NCBI GenBank assembly: GCA_010015655.1
Contig: ML976756.1
Location: forward strand, 152,246-216,245
Source: Bimuria novae-zelandiae CBS 107.79
Lineage: Eukaryota; Ascomycota; Dothideomycetes; Pleosporales; Didymosphaeriaceae
Direction of reading: 5' to 3'
DNA length: 64,000 nucleotides
Of the stretch, positions 22,017 to 33,385 are shown one piece after another (within the stretch, counting starts at the first letter, position 1; the number at the start of each line of letters is the position of its first letter). The position numbers and the translations under genes were made by a program. The notes under the pieces were generated by a model, which worked only from the letters and a program-made list of their open reading frames with translations, was not told where the DNA came from and made no database searches.

Positions 22017-23881
22017 ATGGCGCCCAACGTGTACCAGACCCTCACCGGGCTCTTGACGTTGCAGACTGTCTTTGCGAACCCAATTGCCAGTCCGCAGTAC
22101 GTTACGCCGCCGGTGCTGGTGCCTGGACAGCTTGGTGCTGTCGCGTCTGAGAGCGACATCTGCAGTCATATCGGGACGGAATTGTTGAAGCAAGGTGGAA
22201 ATGCCGCAGGTTGGTTGCCAGTATCCAAGTTTAATTCAATCTATTAATTTTCAATCACAGATGCACTGGTCGGGACGGTTGCTTGCGTGGGTGTAATTGG
22301 GATGTACCACTCCGGTAGGTTTACGTGTTGAATGTGTTTTGCGGTTGGACCTGATTGGAACAACATGATACTGATTAGTGTGTAGGCCTAGGTGGTGGTG
22401 GTTTTATGATTGTACGCGCCCCTAATGGAACGTACGAGTTCATCGATTTCCGGGAGACAGCTCCTGCCGCTGCATTCGAGAACATGTACAAAGATAACGA
22501 GGCGGCAAGTCTGACTGGCGGCCTTGCGTCTGGCGTGCCGGGTGAATTGAGGGGTCTGCAGTACCTTCACGACAATTACGGTGTGCTACCCTGGTCCGAA
22601 GTGTTACTTCCAGCCGTGAAGGTGGCTCGCGAGGGTTGGACCGTGAACCAGGATCTTGTCAAATACATCAACTCGGCGATTCCGACTGGCCAGAACGCGA
22701 CGTCAAACTTTTTGGTCAACGACGTGGATTTCGCGTTGGACTTCGCACCTCACGGACGGCTAGTGAAATTGAACGAGACGATCACAAGGAAGAGATACGC
22801 GGATACACTGGAGACTATTGCGCATGAAGGAGCAGATGCCTTCTACGAAGGGCCGATCGCGGAGGCGACTATCAAAGCACTGCAAGCCCGTAATGGCACC
22901 ATGACCACCGAAGACTTGAAAAATTACGCCGTCGCCATTCGCAAGCCGTCAACAATCACTTACCGCAATTACAAACTTACCGCATGTAGCGCCCCCTCAG
23001 GCGGTGAAGTCACACTCGCTGTCCTGAAGATTCTTGAAGGCTACTCTGGCATCGGGGGCCCATCCAATATCAACTTGACTACGCACCGCCTGGATGAAGC
23101 CATGAAATTCGCCTACGGCATGCGTGCCGAGCTAGGTGACCCTCTATATCTGGAAGGGATAGATGAATACCAGGAGGCCATGATCTCAGCCGCGACCGCT
23201 GCAGAGATCCGCTCCAAGATCGACGACACACGCACATTCAACACCTCGTACTACGACCCGAAAGGTCTCGAATCGCTCGAAACACCAGGCACCTCACACA
23301 TCGTAACAGCGGACCACACCGGCCTTTCCATCAGTCTCACCACCACGATCAACACGCTCTTCGGTGCGAAACTGGTCGTCCCCGAAACAGGCGTGATGAT
23401 GAACAATGAAATGAACGACTTCAGCATCCCCAATGTCACCAACGCATTCGGCTACATCCCCTCGCCCGCGAACTTCGTGCGTCCAGGCAAGCGCCCCCTC
23501 TCCTCCATCGCGCCCGTCATCGTCGAGCACCTCAACGCCACCTCGCTCGTCTCCGCCTTCTACGTTGCCATCGGTGCCGCAGGTGGCTCGCGCATCATCA
23601 CTGCGACTGTTCAAAATCTTCTGCATATCTTGGACGGCGGGATGACGACGGCGGAGGCGCTTGCGCAGCCGCGCATTCATGACCAGCTTGTGCCCGCGCA
23701 GGTTAGCGTCGAGTATGCGTTTAATAATGAGACGACGGCGTTTTTGAAAGAGTTGGGGGCGAATGTTACATGGGTTGCTCCGGGGCAGAGTACGGCGCAG
23801 GGGTTGAGGAGGCTGGCGAATGGGACGTTTGAGGCGGCGGGGGAGCCGAGACAGGTGAATTCAGGGGGTGAGGTTGCGTGA
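22017..23881 (+). CDS. Gamma-glutamyltransferase
   Basis: The enzyme hydrolyses glutathione or moves its gamma-glutamyl group to an acceptor. It is made as a precursor that cuts itself before a catalytic threonine. The first large-subunit motif (GGNAADALV...GLGGGGFMIV) is rebuilt by splicing. The nucleophile Thr is codon 23291-23293 in PGTSHIVTADHTG, and the small subunit shows GVMMNNEMNDFS, GKRPLSSIAPVIV and GAAGGSRI, the usual substrate-binding loops. Exons: 22017-22209, 22261-22314 and 22386-23881, about 580 aa. Introns are 51 and 71 nt; the first has a weak GTTGGT donor. ATG 22017 gives a short hydrophobic N-terminus suited to secretion. An in-frame ATG at 21957 would add 20 residues. Several N-x-S/T sites support passage through the secretory pathway. 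Confidence 0.92.
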
Positions 23882-24127
23882 GGAGGGTATGAGCTTTGAT
23901 GGCGGGACGAGCAAGAGTGGAGGGGATGTGTATATCGAAAGATGCATGTATATCACGCGTACTAAGACAACAGATATAGAGGAGACTACTTGAATATTGT
24001 GGAATGTGGTGATTAGGTGATGGTAGCCCAATGATGCACCTTTCAGTGATTACATTGATTGCGTCTGCGATGGTACATGCAGAACCATCGCGGGTGGTTG
24101 GGAACTAATTCCTCTCCGGCCTCTGCC
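23882..24127. other. Downstream region of gamma-glutamyltransferase gene
   Basis: Short spacer, probably the 3' untranslated region. Nothing recognised. Confidence 0.4.
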
Positions 24128-24400
24128 TATACATCCGCCTTCTCCGCCTTCTTCCTGTTGTCGCCGAGCTCAACAGCCACATTATTCGTAAGCAACTTCT
24201 CAGTGTTCGGAGACCACAACGCGAGAATTACCCCAACGCCTGTAAAAGCCAGGCTGGACAACCAAACGGTCTTGAACGCTTCGCCTAGTCCGGTGCTATC
24301 CCCCGCATGGCCAACATCGCCCTGGCACGGGCCACCATTTGAGGGCCAATCGGATGAATTGCTCCGACCCGGCAGAACACCAAGAATTATGCCTCTGTAG
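24128..24400 (-). pseudogene. MFS transporter C-terminal fragment
   Basis: Reading from about 24400 down to a stop at 24128-24130, one frame gives ILGVLPGRS, then STGLGEAFKTVWLSSLAFTG, then VGVILALWSPNTEKLLTNN and VAVELGDNRKKAEK. This is a final transmembrane helix followed by a cytoplasmic tail, in the style of fungal major-facilitator drug or siderophore exporters. The other 11-13 helices are missing and no start is present, so it is a broken remnant. The family assignment rests on one helix and tail and is moderate at best. Confidence 0.45.
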
Positions 24401-24482
24401 GGTAACTTCGCATAGATTTTGCATCTCTAAGGGCTTTAAGATAGGTTTACATGATGGTTGAGCTTGCTTTTGTGTCCGTTAA

Positions 24483-25180
24483 CCTGATTGTTTAATGCCG
24501 GCGGAGGTGCTCTGCCCAGCACTCAGCATTAACTTCTGGCCTACACAAAGGCAGCCGGCAAAGCGTACAGCCATAACAAGTACGCGGTGGGCGTTGAGAG
24601 CCATGAGATGACCTTGTATTGCCTGTAACTTGTGCCAGAGGTGTCCGGGATTGGAGCTTCTTATTGGTTGTACGTCCAGCTGCCGCGCAATTAACACAGC
24701 TTTTGCCCTCCGCAAACAGCTTTGTAGATGTGTGTGAGCTGCCGAAGTTGCCCTCTCCGCTGGCGAGTACGTCGTCAGGTCGCTCACGCTTGTTTGAGCC
24801 TCGAGTAGGGCGGCCACCTCGCTCAAAGAGCTGTTCAATGAGCTTGTATAGGAACTTCTTGTGGCCGGAGCGTTTGGCGGAGTCGCGAGAGGAGTACGAG
24901 GAGAGCCTGTAGCAATTATTAAGCGTTAGATCTAGCAGAAAGTACCAGAGCGGGCGCCAGGTACGCTGGCGGACCTGCTGAACAGAGTAGTAGCTTTTTA
25001 TTTGGTCAAAGCGATCAACCTCGCTCTTGTGGCAATTGTAGTCGTCTATCATCTGAGGGATACCCAGTAACTTAAGAGGCTCGCTGCCAAAGGCTTTCTC
25101 GAAGAGTTTCTTGTTGTTTGGAGCCATCTTAGAGCGTCGGCGGAGCTTCATGATGACCTGAGTTGCTTGTGGCGACTATC
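24483..25180 (-). pseudogene. piggyBac-type transposase C-terminal fragment
   Basis: The frame 25151-24492 (219 codons) carries IPQMIDDYNCHKSEVDRFDQ, SYYSVQQVRQRTWRPLWYF and LLDLTLNNCYRL. This is the block that follows the catalytic core in piggyBac transposases (DDE_Tnp_1_7). It ends in a Cys-rich finger (CVNC, CYGCTLCRLPLC) that piggyBac proteins use to bind their ends. The N-terminal two thirds, including the catalytic Asp residues, are absent, and an in-frame stop lies just upstream near 25178. I saw no TTAA-flanked terminal repeats. It is a truncated, dead copy without strong RIP. Confidence 0.75.
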
Positions 25181-25197
25181 GTCAGCGGAGCATTGGC

Positions 25198-25560
25198 ATG
25201 GTGTATATAATAATAAAACTAAAAAGGTATTTAAGGGCTAGGCATTTTCTAAGGAATAGATCTAAATTATATTTAAAGAAGTTAATAAGAAATAATAAGC
25301 TAAATATAAAATATAAAGGCTTAAATAAACTAAATAAGCTAGAAAGCGTTAAAGACGAGCTTATCTACTATAATAAGGTAAATAACCTAGAGGAACTTGT
25401 GAAGCTAGCTGAAATGGCGTCTTCAAACGCTCTGAGGATCATGTCCGACATCTCCAGCGCAATGAAGCGTCCCTTCGAGATATCATTCACTGTGCGCATG
25501 CCTCTCTCCAGAATATCCACCCGTATGCAGCTTCGCCTAGCCCAGAAACAGACCGCGTGA
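25198..25560 (+). other. AT-rich open frame of unknown origin
   Basis: A 120-codon frame whose first 190 bp are strongly AT-rich and Lys/Asn/Leu-rich, then pass into balanced sequence without a stop. It joins the piggyBac fragment to the DUF3425-type pseudogene. The AT-rich part may be a short RIP-mutated repeat remnant. No domain was recognised and I do not think it is a functional gene. Confidence 0.3.
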
Positions 25561-26379
25561 TGGCCCACGAAACACAGAATACTCCCGGAGAAGGGCAGCC
25601 GGTGAGAAAACCAGCGCAGTCGATCCCAGAGTCAGTACCGACCCGTAGCGTGGCTTTAAGAGACGCCAATACCGGCTTAACGCTGCAGTTGCCTTTCAGT
25701 GACGGCCTTCTGACCGCTGATAACTGGAATGACGCATTATGGGTCAATCGAGCGGAAGGGTCCGGAGTAGCTGAGCTGGACTTGTTCACGCTGTCGTTTT
25801 TAGAAGCCAATCCATCACAGCTAGATGATAACACCAGCACTGCCTGGCCGTGGGGTATAGACCTTCCATTCGTGGATGGCCTCGAGCATCACTCAAGGCC
25901 ACCGTGGGAACGGTGCCCAATTCATCTCGAACCGACTTGTCAAATCGACAAGGTTTTGCTTGGTCGCATCAAGTCTTCCCGCGAACAAACGCAGGCGGGC
26001 GGGCAGTTGCCAGAAGTGTCCAGTACATCTTTCCCCAGCCTAGCGTCGCTCCTTAATCCAGTTGATAGCGACACTCAACATCCCATCTCGAATGCCGTAG
26101 GTCGGCATGGGAAGTTGACCATGTCTATTACCGGTACTCCGGAAAAGCTTGCAGCCCTTTATTGTGCCTGTATCTACGATGGCTCATATCACCCACAAAA
26201 CGCAATTACGAAGCCATACCAGAATATATGAGACCAGTTGAAACCCAATTAACCGTACCGCACCCCATATGAATTGATGCTATCGTATGGTAAGACTCTT
26301 TGATTTCCCTATTGTGTGCGGGTATTAACTTCCCAGGCCTGAGGTGCGTGAGCGCATTATCCAATCCATGGATTGGTCC
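25557..26379 (+). pseudogene. DUF3425-type transcription factor pseudogene
   Basis: The frame 25557-26231 gives a 224-codon piece. A one-base shift near 26180-26190 then opens another frame reading WLISPTKRNYEAIPEYMRP, VETQLTVPHPI, stop, IDAIVW. This matches the C-terminal DUF3425 region of fungal bZIP-like regulators, where 'PHPxWID' is expected; the stop is TGA for TGG. A normal-looking intron (26290-26336; GTAAGA...TTAACT...CAG) restores the frame to WPEVRERIIQSMDWS, after which the match ends at a hairpin repeat (26379-26530). The gene is broken by a frameshift, a nonsense change and a 3' truncation, and its DNA-binding N-terminus was not found. Confidence 0.6.
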
Positions 26380-26530
26380 AGCGCGGCTAACGAACCGTGC
26401 TCTTGGCGTACGGCTCGTGGTTCCGTACCGTGCACAGTAGTCTTTAAGAGAGAAAAAGACCAGCGTGTGGCACATGCACGGTACGGAACCACGAGCCGTA
26501 CGCTAAGAGTACGGTTCGTTGGCCGCGCTG
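26379..26530. repeat. Large hairpin: 56-bp arms with 40-bp loop
   Basis: Left arm 26379-26434 and right arm 26475-26530 are inverted copies with only a few mismatches, mostly transitions. The outer ends are CAGCGCGG and CCGCGCTG and the inner ends TGCACGGTACGG. It sits exactly where the similarity of the DUF3425-type pseudogene stops. It may be a short foldback or MITE element, or a breakpoint palindrome. No target duplication was confirmed. Confidence 0.65.
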
Positions 26531-26678
26531 CTGACTCATTCGAGGCGTTAGCCTCCTCTTTCCACATCTCCAGCTGCATCGCGGTTTTCGAGATTCGGGA
26601 TGTACGCGAAGCTATAAAATGTTGCAGTCATGGCGAGAGCTTTCTTGATGCGTGCACTAACAAGTTGCTGCCTTGACC

Positions 26679-28618
26679 ATGGCACTTCTTACACTGCTGC
26701 TGCAAGCTTCAGTCGCGCTTTCTGCAGTACAATGCGCTTCTGCGAAGCAACCGAATATCCTATTCATCTTGACCGATGACCAAGATTGGTAGGTTGTTTT
26801 GATGTTCTCTCTCATGGCTAGGTGCTGATTGCAACGTCCTCATTAGGCACATGCGCTCATTCGAGCACATGCCTTTCCTCCAGAAGTATCTTGTCCACGA
26901 GGGAACGCTCTATGCGAATCACTTCTGTACCGTCGCGATTTGCTGTCCATCCCGAGTGAACTTGTGGACCGGCAGGGCAGCGCACAATACGAACGTTACT
27001 GATATATTTGCGCCCTACGGCAAGTTTGCCCCTCAACGCCCTCAACGCCACCTGTAACCGATATTAACTGTGGCATCTAGGTGGCTACCCCAAAGTCGTT
27101 CGCGAGGGCATTAACGACGACTACCTTCCTGTATGGATGCAGAATGCCGGATACAACACGTACTACACTGGAAAGCTATGGAACCAACACTCCGTAGACA
27201 ATTACAACGACCCATTTGCTCGCGGATACAACGGGTCCGACTTCATCCTTGACCCTAACACCTACGAATACTACAACGCGTACATGAGTCGTAACAATGG
27301 CCCACCCGTCAGCTACAAAGGCGAGTACTCGCCCGATGTCACCGCACAGAAGGCGTACGGCTTCCTAGAAGAAGCCACGCAGCATCCAGAACCGTGGTTC
27401 CTGACCATCGCACCCATCGCGCCTCACAGCAATGTAAAGCTGGAACCCTTCAAAGATCTCGAATCGGACGTGCCCCAGTACGCCGAACGGCACGCGCACC
27501 TCTTCAAAGACTACAAAATCCCCCGCGACGCCAACTTCAACCCGTCGAAGCAAGGTGGCACAGGCTGGATCAAGAAGCTCCCTCTCCTAAACGACACCGT
27601 CATCGAGTACAACGACGAGTTCCAACGCTCGCGCCTGCGCGCCCTCCAGTCCGTCGACGAGATGATCGAGCAGCTCGTCAAGACGCTCGACCAAAAGGGC
27701 CTTCTCGACGACACCTACATCATCTACACGACCGACAACGGCTACCATCTAAGCCAGCACCGTCTGCACGCAGGCAAAGAATGCGGCTACGACACCGACA
27801 TCCACATCCCGCTCATCGTGCGCGGGCCCACCGTGCCCAAGGGCCACACCACCTCCCTCGTAAGCTCGCACACCGACCTCGCGCCCACCATCATGCGCCT
27901 CGCGGGCGCCACCCGCGACGACTTCGACGGCCTCGCGATGCCCTTTTCGCGCCAAGATATCCTGGAAGCTGAGAGCACCACTCGCCACGAACACGTCAAC
28001 ATCGAGTTCTGGGGCCGCGCCCTCCCAGAGGGGAAATATGGGCAGTACGACAACCCAGATGGACGCACAGGGGGCCCGGACTGGGCCGGCGACTTACCCA
28101 CGGTGCGGAATAACACGTACAAAGGACTCCGCCTCATCGGTCAGGACTACAGCATTTACTACTCAGTCTGGTGCACGGGCGACAGGGAGTATTATGACAT
28201 GACGCGCGACCCGGGACAATTGGAGAACTACTTTGATGATGACGACGAGAAGATGGTGGCGAAGCGGGACGCGTATGAGCTTGCTGGGCGGCCGTTCGCG
28301 CATGTCGTTGATCGGCTCGATGCGTTGATGATGGTGCTGAAGAGCTGCAAGGGGAGGGCTTGCGTGGAGCCGTGGAGTGTGCTGCAGCCGAAGAGTGGGA
28401 TCAGGATGCTACAGGATGCGTTGGAGCAGAAGTACGACGTGTTCTACAACGAGCAGCCCAAGGTGAGCTTTGATGAGTGCGCTCTGGGATATATCCGTGA
28501 GTTTGAGGGACCCCAGGAGGTTAACGTCATGGGTGCTTGGGACCAAGAGTTGAGCGAGCCGAAGATGCGCAAGGCACCGAGCTTTGTATATCATGGCAAC
28601 CCCCATCTTTTGACATGA
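26679..28618 (+). CDS. Arylsulfatase (type I sulfatase)
   Basis: Sulfatases cleave sulfate esters; fungal arylsulfatases help recover sulfur. The protein starts with a signal-like segment (MALLTLLLQASVALSAVQC), followed by the metal-binding start NILFILTDDQD. The key motif CCPSRVNLWTGR fits C-x-P-x-R, whose first Cys (residue 68) is turned into formylglycine. Further matches are GYNTYYTGKLWN, APHSN, YTTDNGYHLSQHRL and GKECGYDTDIHIPLIVRGP. Exons: 26679-26788, 26847-27019 and 27081-28618, about 606 aa, full length for the family. Intron 1 is 58 nt. Intron 2 (27020-27080) is a GC-AG intron with donor GCAAGT; splicing there restores the family sequence PYG-GYPKVV, whereas read-through hits a stop. 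The likely location is secreted or vacuolar. Confidence 0.92.
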
Positions 28619-28932
28619 AGCAAATTTAACAAAGGTGGTTGACGGTGTGGTTGTATTTAATTCATGGTGGCTTCTAATCGTTGTGGATTTCGACCTCTTA
28701 ATCGTTGTTTTGCCTGTCCTTGCATTCTACGCCCAAATCTTCCGCACATCGTTGTAACAACGACCCTCAATCTCGACCCCCATCGATCGACCCATACGAC
28801 GGCTCTTCTACAGTAAACAAGACGATACTTCCCGATACGCTATTGTCCAATAACTCCGCGCTTGATCTGCCATCCTAATGGCGTATCTTTATACCTGTTG
28901 CATATCATTTTAGCAAGTCGAAGCTGAAACCG
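28619..28932. other. Intergenic spacer between convergent gene ends
   Basis: About 310 bp between the arylsulfatase stop codon and the stop of the split DUF2235 gene on the opposite strand. No feature recognised. Confidence 0.45.
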
Positions 28933-29106
28933 TCAAGCGTTCTGCCCAGACATACCTCGAGCCAGTTTAGACACCGCGGCCGACCACCTCGTGTGGTGGT
29001 CCGGCTTCTGTCGAATTGGGCTCTCCTTTCGCACGAATAACTCCCCAACGGCATCACCCTCTTCTTCAACAGCGACCCATTGTCCGATACCCGATCCAGG
29101 GGGCGC
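28933..29106 (-). pseudogene. DUF2235 gene, 3' part cut off by transposon island
   Basis: On the minus strand the bases just outside the island read in frame GSGIGQWVAVEEEGDAVGEL, FVRKESPI, then HTRWSAAVSKLARG, and end at a TGA (28935-28933). This looks like the C-terminal tail of the DUF2235 protein whose main part lies at 44252-46551. When the island and one copy of its 8-bp duplication are ignored, the coding strand continues ...RTAPP-GSGIGQW.... The two parts belong to one gene interrupted by a 15.1-kb insertion. This stretch has no start of its own. Confidence 0.7.
29099..29106. repeat. 8-bp target site duplication of island, left copy
   Basis: GGGGGCGC, immediately before CAGCGCG at 29107; the identical 8 bases follow the other end at 44252-44259. 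It overlaps the last bases of the split DUF2235 reading frame. Confidence 0.85.
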
Positions 29107-29285
29107 CAGCGCGTCCAGTGGTCGGTAGTACGGTGAGTACGGTATTGTTCGAAGGCGATTTTTGTCCGTCCGTACAGTAATAGATATTTACCGTAATTGC
29201 AACCGTACTATAGTAATTTTAAAGCTATAGTATAATTATATAATTCTTAATTAGGAAGGAAGCATAATTTAAGCATCTAAGTATT
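29107..29285. repeat. Left terminal inverted repeat of the island
   Basis: The outer 17 bp are perfectly inverted relative to 44235-44251. Farther in, shared motifs such as CCGTACAGTAAT and TTCTTAATTAGGAAG match the right arm in reverse complement. The outermost 100 bp keep CpG and CpA sites while the inner part is AT-rich. Confidence 0.75.
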
Positions 29286-29700
29286 AAATATAGCAAATCT
29301 ATAGTATTTTAGACGTAGGATATACCTATATCGTGTAAAAATAAAACTTTAACTTTAACTTTTTTCACTATTTTATTTCCTATATAATAATTAGCTGCTT
29401 AGCCTTTATTACTATTACTATTGTAATAAGCTTATAACGAATTAATTTATAAAGTACGCGCGTATCTTAGTTAATAAAGGCGTTTTAGCTATTAACGCTA
29501 ATACTCTAGTATATCTCTATTACTTATAGCGCTCTAATATTAGCTAGCTCCTTACGCTTATTATCGCTATCTATATAACACTTTTTTTATAAGTATTTAG
29601 GTGTCCGCAATTCCCGCAAAAAAAAAATATTAATTAAAATAACTATAGTTATAATAGTATTCTTTTAATACTAAGTAGTAGACTACTTCTTCCCCTCCTC
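29286..29700. other. AT-rich sequence inside island, unassigned
   Basis: RIP-type AT-rich DNA without open frames. It would be the interior of the hAT host element, but no transposase motif could be read. Confidence 0.4.
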
Positions 29701-30590
29701 TATTATATTGGACCACGGGGGACAATTCGTGAGCGAATTTTAGACTACACTTTATAAATAAGTAAGTATTAACTAAAGACTGTCTATAGCAAAGCACCTA
29801 GAGACAGACAGGCAGATAGAATAAATACACTCTATTTTTAAAGCCTACCTTTAGGCGTACTATAACTAGTAATAAGATAATTAGATAAAGTTGCTTCTTA
29901 TAGCTTAGATAGCTATTAAAGGGGGAGAAGCTATATTAATAGGAGTTAGCCTATTTTTTTTATAACTAGAATATTAAACTAGTTAAGAACTTTAGGGCAC
30001 GGAAATTAGCCTTGAAGCTTAAAACTAACGTAAAAAAGGCTATAAAAGTAATAATAAAAAAGTTTAGAAAAGGTTTTAACTTTGCCTAGATAAAAATAAT
30101 AATAGCCTAATAAAAATGAAAGCGTCTAGTAAACCGTTTACATAAAAATACTTTAATCTTAAAGGAAGGAGATAAGGTATAGCTAAAATATAAAGACTAC
30201 CTCTAAAACCAACGTCTAAGCAAGAAGCGTAACTAAAAGTAAAAAAAGTTTATTATAAAAAAGGTAATAAACTCTTACGTAGTAGAACTAGATATCCCGC
30301 TAAACATACACCTAAGGTTCTACGTAGATAGGCTAAAGTTAGCCTTATTAAACCCTCTTACTAGCTAAACTACTAATAACGCCTAGCCCGAAGCAATTAT
30401 AATAAAGGAGGGAAAAGAAGAGTATAGTATAATTAATATATATAAAAAACACTAGTCCTGCAAAGGCAAGAGAGTAGAATATTTAGTATAGTAAAAAAAC
30501 TACTTCTAAAGAACTTAGGAATCTTATAGGAACTTTAACTAAGCTACTATATTAGACTATTAAGGAAAGTTTACTAAGCTATATTAAAAT
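29700..30590 (+). pseudogene. Gypsy/chromovirus integrase end with chromodomain relic
   Basis: Plus-strand translation through many stops shows the integrase core (DHGGQFVSEF at about 29711-29740, then stop, TTLYK). The usual spacer follows, then KEGDKV (about 30160-30177), VINSYVVELDIPLNIHLRFY (about 30270-30330) and a chromodomain (EEYSIINIYKKH...KGKRVEYLV, about 30418-30490). This order is diagnostic for the chromovirus branch of Ty3/gypsy LTR elements. Most damaged codons are Trp or Gln turned to stop, as RIP produces. Reverse transcriptase and upstream parts are missing from this copy. Confidence 0.75.
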
Positions 30591-32514
30591 TATAATTTTT
30601 TTTTAATAAAATTCTACTATAATATCCCCTAAATTAGCTTCTATTAGGGTGTAAAGGAGGCTCTACGATGCCTATCTTACTAAGTTAAAAAACTTAGCTA
30701 AATAAAAGTATCTAAAATAAGGGTAAGAATAACATTTTTAAGGGATAAAATTAAGTATTAGAGAAGAAAGTTAAGAAGAAATCTTAAAAAAGTAACTTAA
30801 AAAACTCTTAGAACTACTAAGGATAATAAAGAAACTAAATAATTCTTATAATAATAAAAAATAACCCTTATAAAAGAAGTAAGCTTTAGAAGCAAACTAA
30901 AGTAAAAAGGAAAAAGACACTAGGTAAAAAGGGTATTTTTTAGCTACTAAAGGAATAGTAAAACTTTTTTTAATAATATTTAGGTCTACTTCTTTACCCT
31001 CTAATATATTACTAAGATTAAGGAAGCTATTGTCCTCTTTACTTAAATACTTCCTAATTATAATAGCCTAAAGCTACTAGCGTAAGCCTTAGTAAGTTTA
31101 AGTAAGTATATTAGCTTCCGCGAAGATATTATTTATTATCTAAAGACTATTTATTACGATACTCTTATCTACTACTACGAACTTACTAAAAAGCTATATA
31201 ATATTAGCCTTAAAAGATAGCTTTATTATTTAAAAAGAACTTATAAAAAGGTTCTTATACTCTTAATAAAATACTTTAAAGTTAGTAGCATAAATTTAAA
31301 AAAGATTAGAAGTCTTTTTAACTATAATAGTAATACGCTCTAAGAGCTAAATAGCCTTAAAAAAAAGTAATAGGGTCTAAAGTAATAGTAGTCTTACTCT
31401 TAAAGGAGGTATAATAATTAATAATAATAACCCTACGAGTAGAATGGAACGCGTTAAAATTAATAAAAAAAGCCTTTTATTTCTAACTACCTTTTAAAAC
31501 CTTATTTATAAAGTAGCCTATACTAATAACTATAATATTAGTAAACTCTTCGTGGCTAACTTCGTTAAGGGCAGGCTAAATCTAAGTAGGGGAAGAAGTT
31601 AGTAAAGCATACCCTAAGGTTATCTAAAATAAGTTAGACTAAAGTATACTTATCTAGTGTAGCTAGTAAGCTTATAGGTATAGCACTTCTTATAAGACAT
31701 TATCTTGCCCGCTAACACCTACTAACAGACGTATCTATAAGTAATATAGTTAATATACTAGCGCTTAATTATCACGTATAGTAAAATTAGACCTTAAAAG
31801 CTAAGCTTATTAAGTTAGTAAGTACGTATACCCAGGCTAATAAAAAACTAAAAAGGAGGTTAGAAAAGTAAGAAGGCAAGTTAAAAGGTAAAAAGAAGTA
31901 AAAAAAGCGTAAAAAAAAGTCTAGAAATTACTTTATAAGCTTTAAAAGAACTAAACTTCTTAATAAGCTAGCTAAGAAAGATTACGCTAGCGTTAAAAAT
32001 AGTAGTTTTATTTTTAAAGAGCTTAGTCTTTTTAAGTTAGTAGCTAAGTAATTATAATAGGGACGGGCCTTTCTTTATTTTATTATTAAAATTAGTATCA
32101 CGCCTCTAACGCTTAAAAGTCTTTATTATGCGACTATTACGCGAAGGGCTAGCTATCTTATTAAAATAAAAAGAAGAATTAGATTATAAATTTAAAAAAA
32201 ACACTAGGCTAAAAGCGAGACGTTATAGCGCATAAAGTTAAGCTAAAAAAACAGAAAGTATAAAAGAGTAAGGTTTAGAAGCTAAGCAAGAAGCAATTTT
32301 ATATATATAATAATAAGTAAACGCACTAGCGCGAACACACTATTATAATAACTACTTATAGTAAGAATATAAAATTAGACACGCAAGAATAGAACTAATA
32401 AAAGGTTTATAATAGTAAGAGGATTACAAGCAGATAATAAAATAACTATAAAGCTATATAAGTAAGATAAGACGCGGAGATTTTTCTTTACCCTTAATAG
32501 AGAAAAAGGAGGTA
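30591..32514. other. RIP-mutated repeat DNA, possible gag-like relic
   Basis: AT-rich, no open frames. Right after the chromodomain, TGTAAAGGAGGCTC at about 30651 could mark a decayed LTR. Plus-strand translation of 31630-32300 gives a Lys/Arg-rich, coiled-coil-like product (TQANKKLKRRLEK, KKKRKKKSRNYF, LLNKLAKKDYAS) that might be a gag or other transposon protein. I could not assign it to a family. Confidence 0.35.
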
Positions 32515-32665
32515 TATAATAGGCTACGCCTAATTATTACTTTAGAGTCTTAACCCTTAATTATGCGAACTTTAGATATATAAGTTTAACGCCTAAAGCT
32601 TAACTTTAGACTCTCTATTAAATTTATAAGTATTCTTTTGGCACCTTTGGCTCCTTGAGCACCCA
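32515..32665. repeat. 150-bp segment repeated inverted at 36210-36345
   Basis: Read in reverse complement, this segment matches 36210-36345 through GCTCAAGGAGCCAAAGGTGC-like sequence, TCTAAAGTTAAGCTTTAGGC and AGGCGTAGCCTATTA. It adjoins the end of the minus-strand gypsy reverse transcriptase relic. It may be an element end or LTR piece present in two orientations. Confidence 0.5.
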
Positions 32666-33380
32666 GCCCTTACACTTATTTTTAAATTATTTAGACTTTA
32701 TCCAGGTCTATGCTTACGTCCTTGTTAACTTCTATAATAAATTTAAACTACTTAGGCTTTTTAATGTAGAACTTAGATTTCTTAATATTTAAATATAATT
32801 CTATAGCTCTTAACTTTTAAATTATAGTACGTACTTTCTCTTTATGGTCTTTTTAGCTGGTATAAAAGAAGATAAGAACGTTATCTATATACGCTAAATA
32901 GTAGTTATTAAGGTGCTCCTTTAGTATCTAATTAATATATTACTAAAACGTACTTAGCGCGTTAGCTAGGCTAAAAGAAAATACTAGCTACTTATAAATA
33001 CTAAATTAAGTTCGAAATACTTTTTTTTATTTCTTACCTTTTACTATCTAAAGATTATAAAAGGCTTAAATTATATTAAGTTTACTAAATTATTTAGCTT
33101 TCGCGAGGAACTAAAGTGTCTTACTAATTAATAATAAAAAATACTAGTGTTTCTTTAAGATAGCGTTTAAGACTTAGTAATTAATATAAAAGCGTAGTCC
33201 TATACTAAATTTCTTAATAAATAACACTAAGGTAGCGGCGCTAGCCTTATATACTTAAATAATACTTTTATCTAATTATTTAGTAAGCTTTTTTTAAAGG
33301 ACAAGCAACTCTTTATAAGATATATTAAATAGAGGACTATAAGGAATCTTTAGGATCTGTCTATCTTTTTCCACGAGAGG

Positions 33381-33385
33381 GATAA
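33381..33385. repeat. 5-bp target site duplication of solo LTR, left
   Basis: GATAA immediately before TGTTATG; repeated at 33806-33810. Confidence 0.8.
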
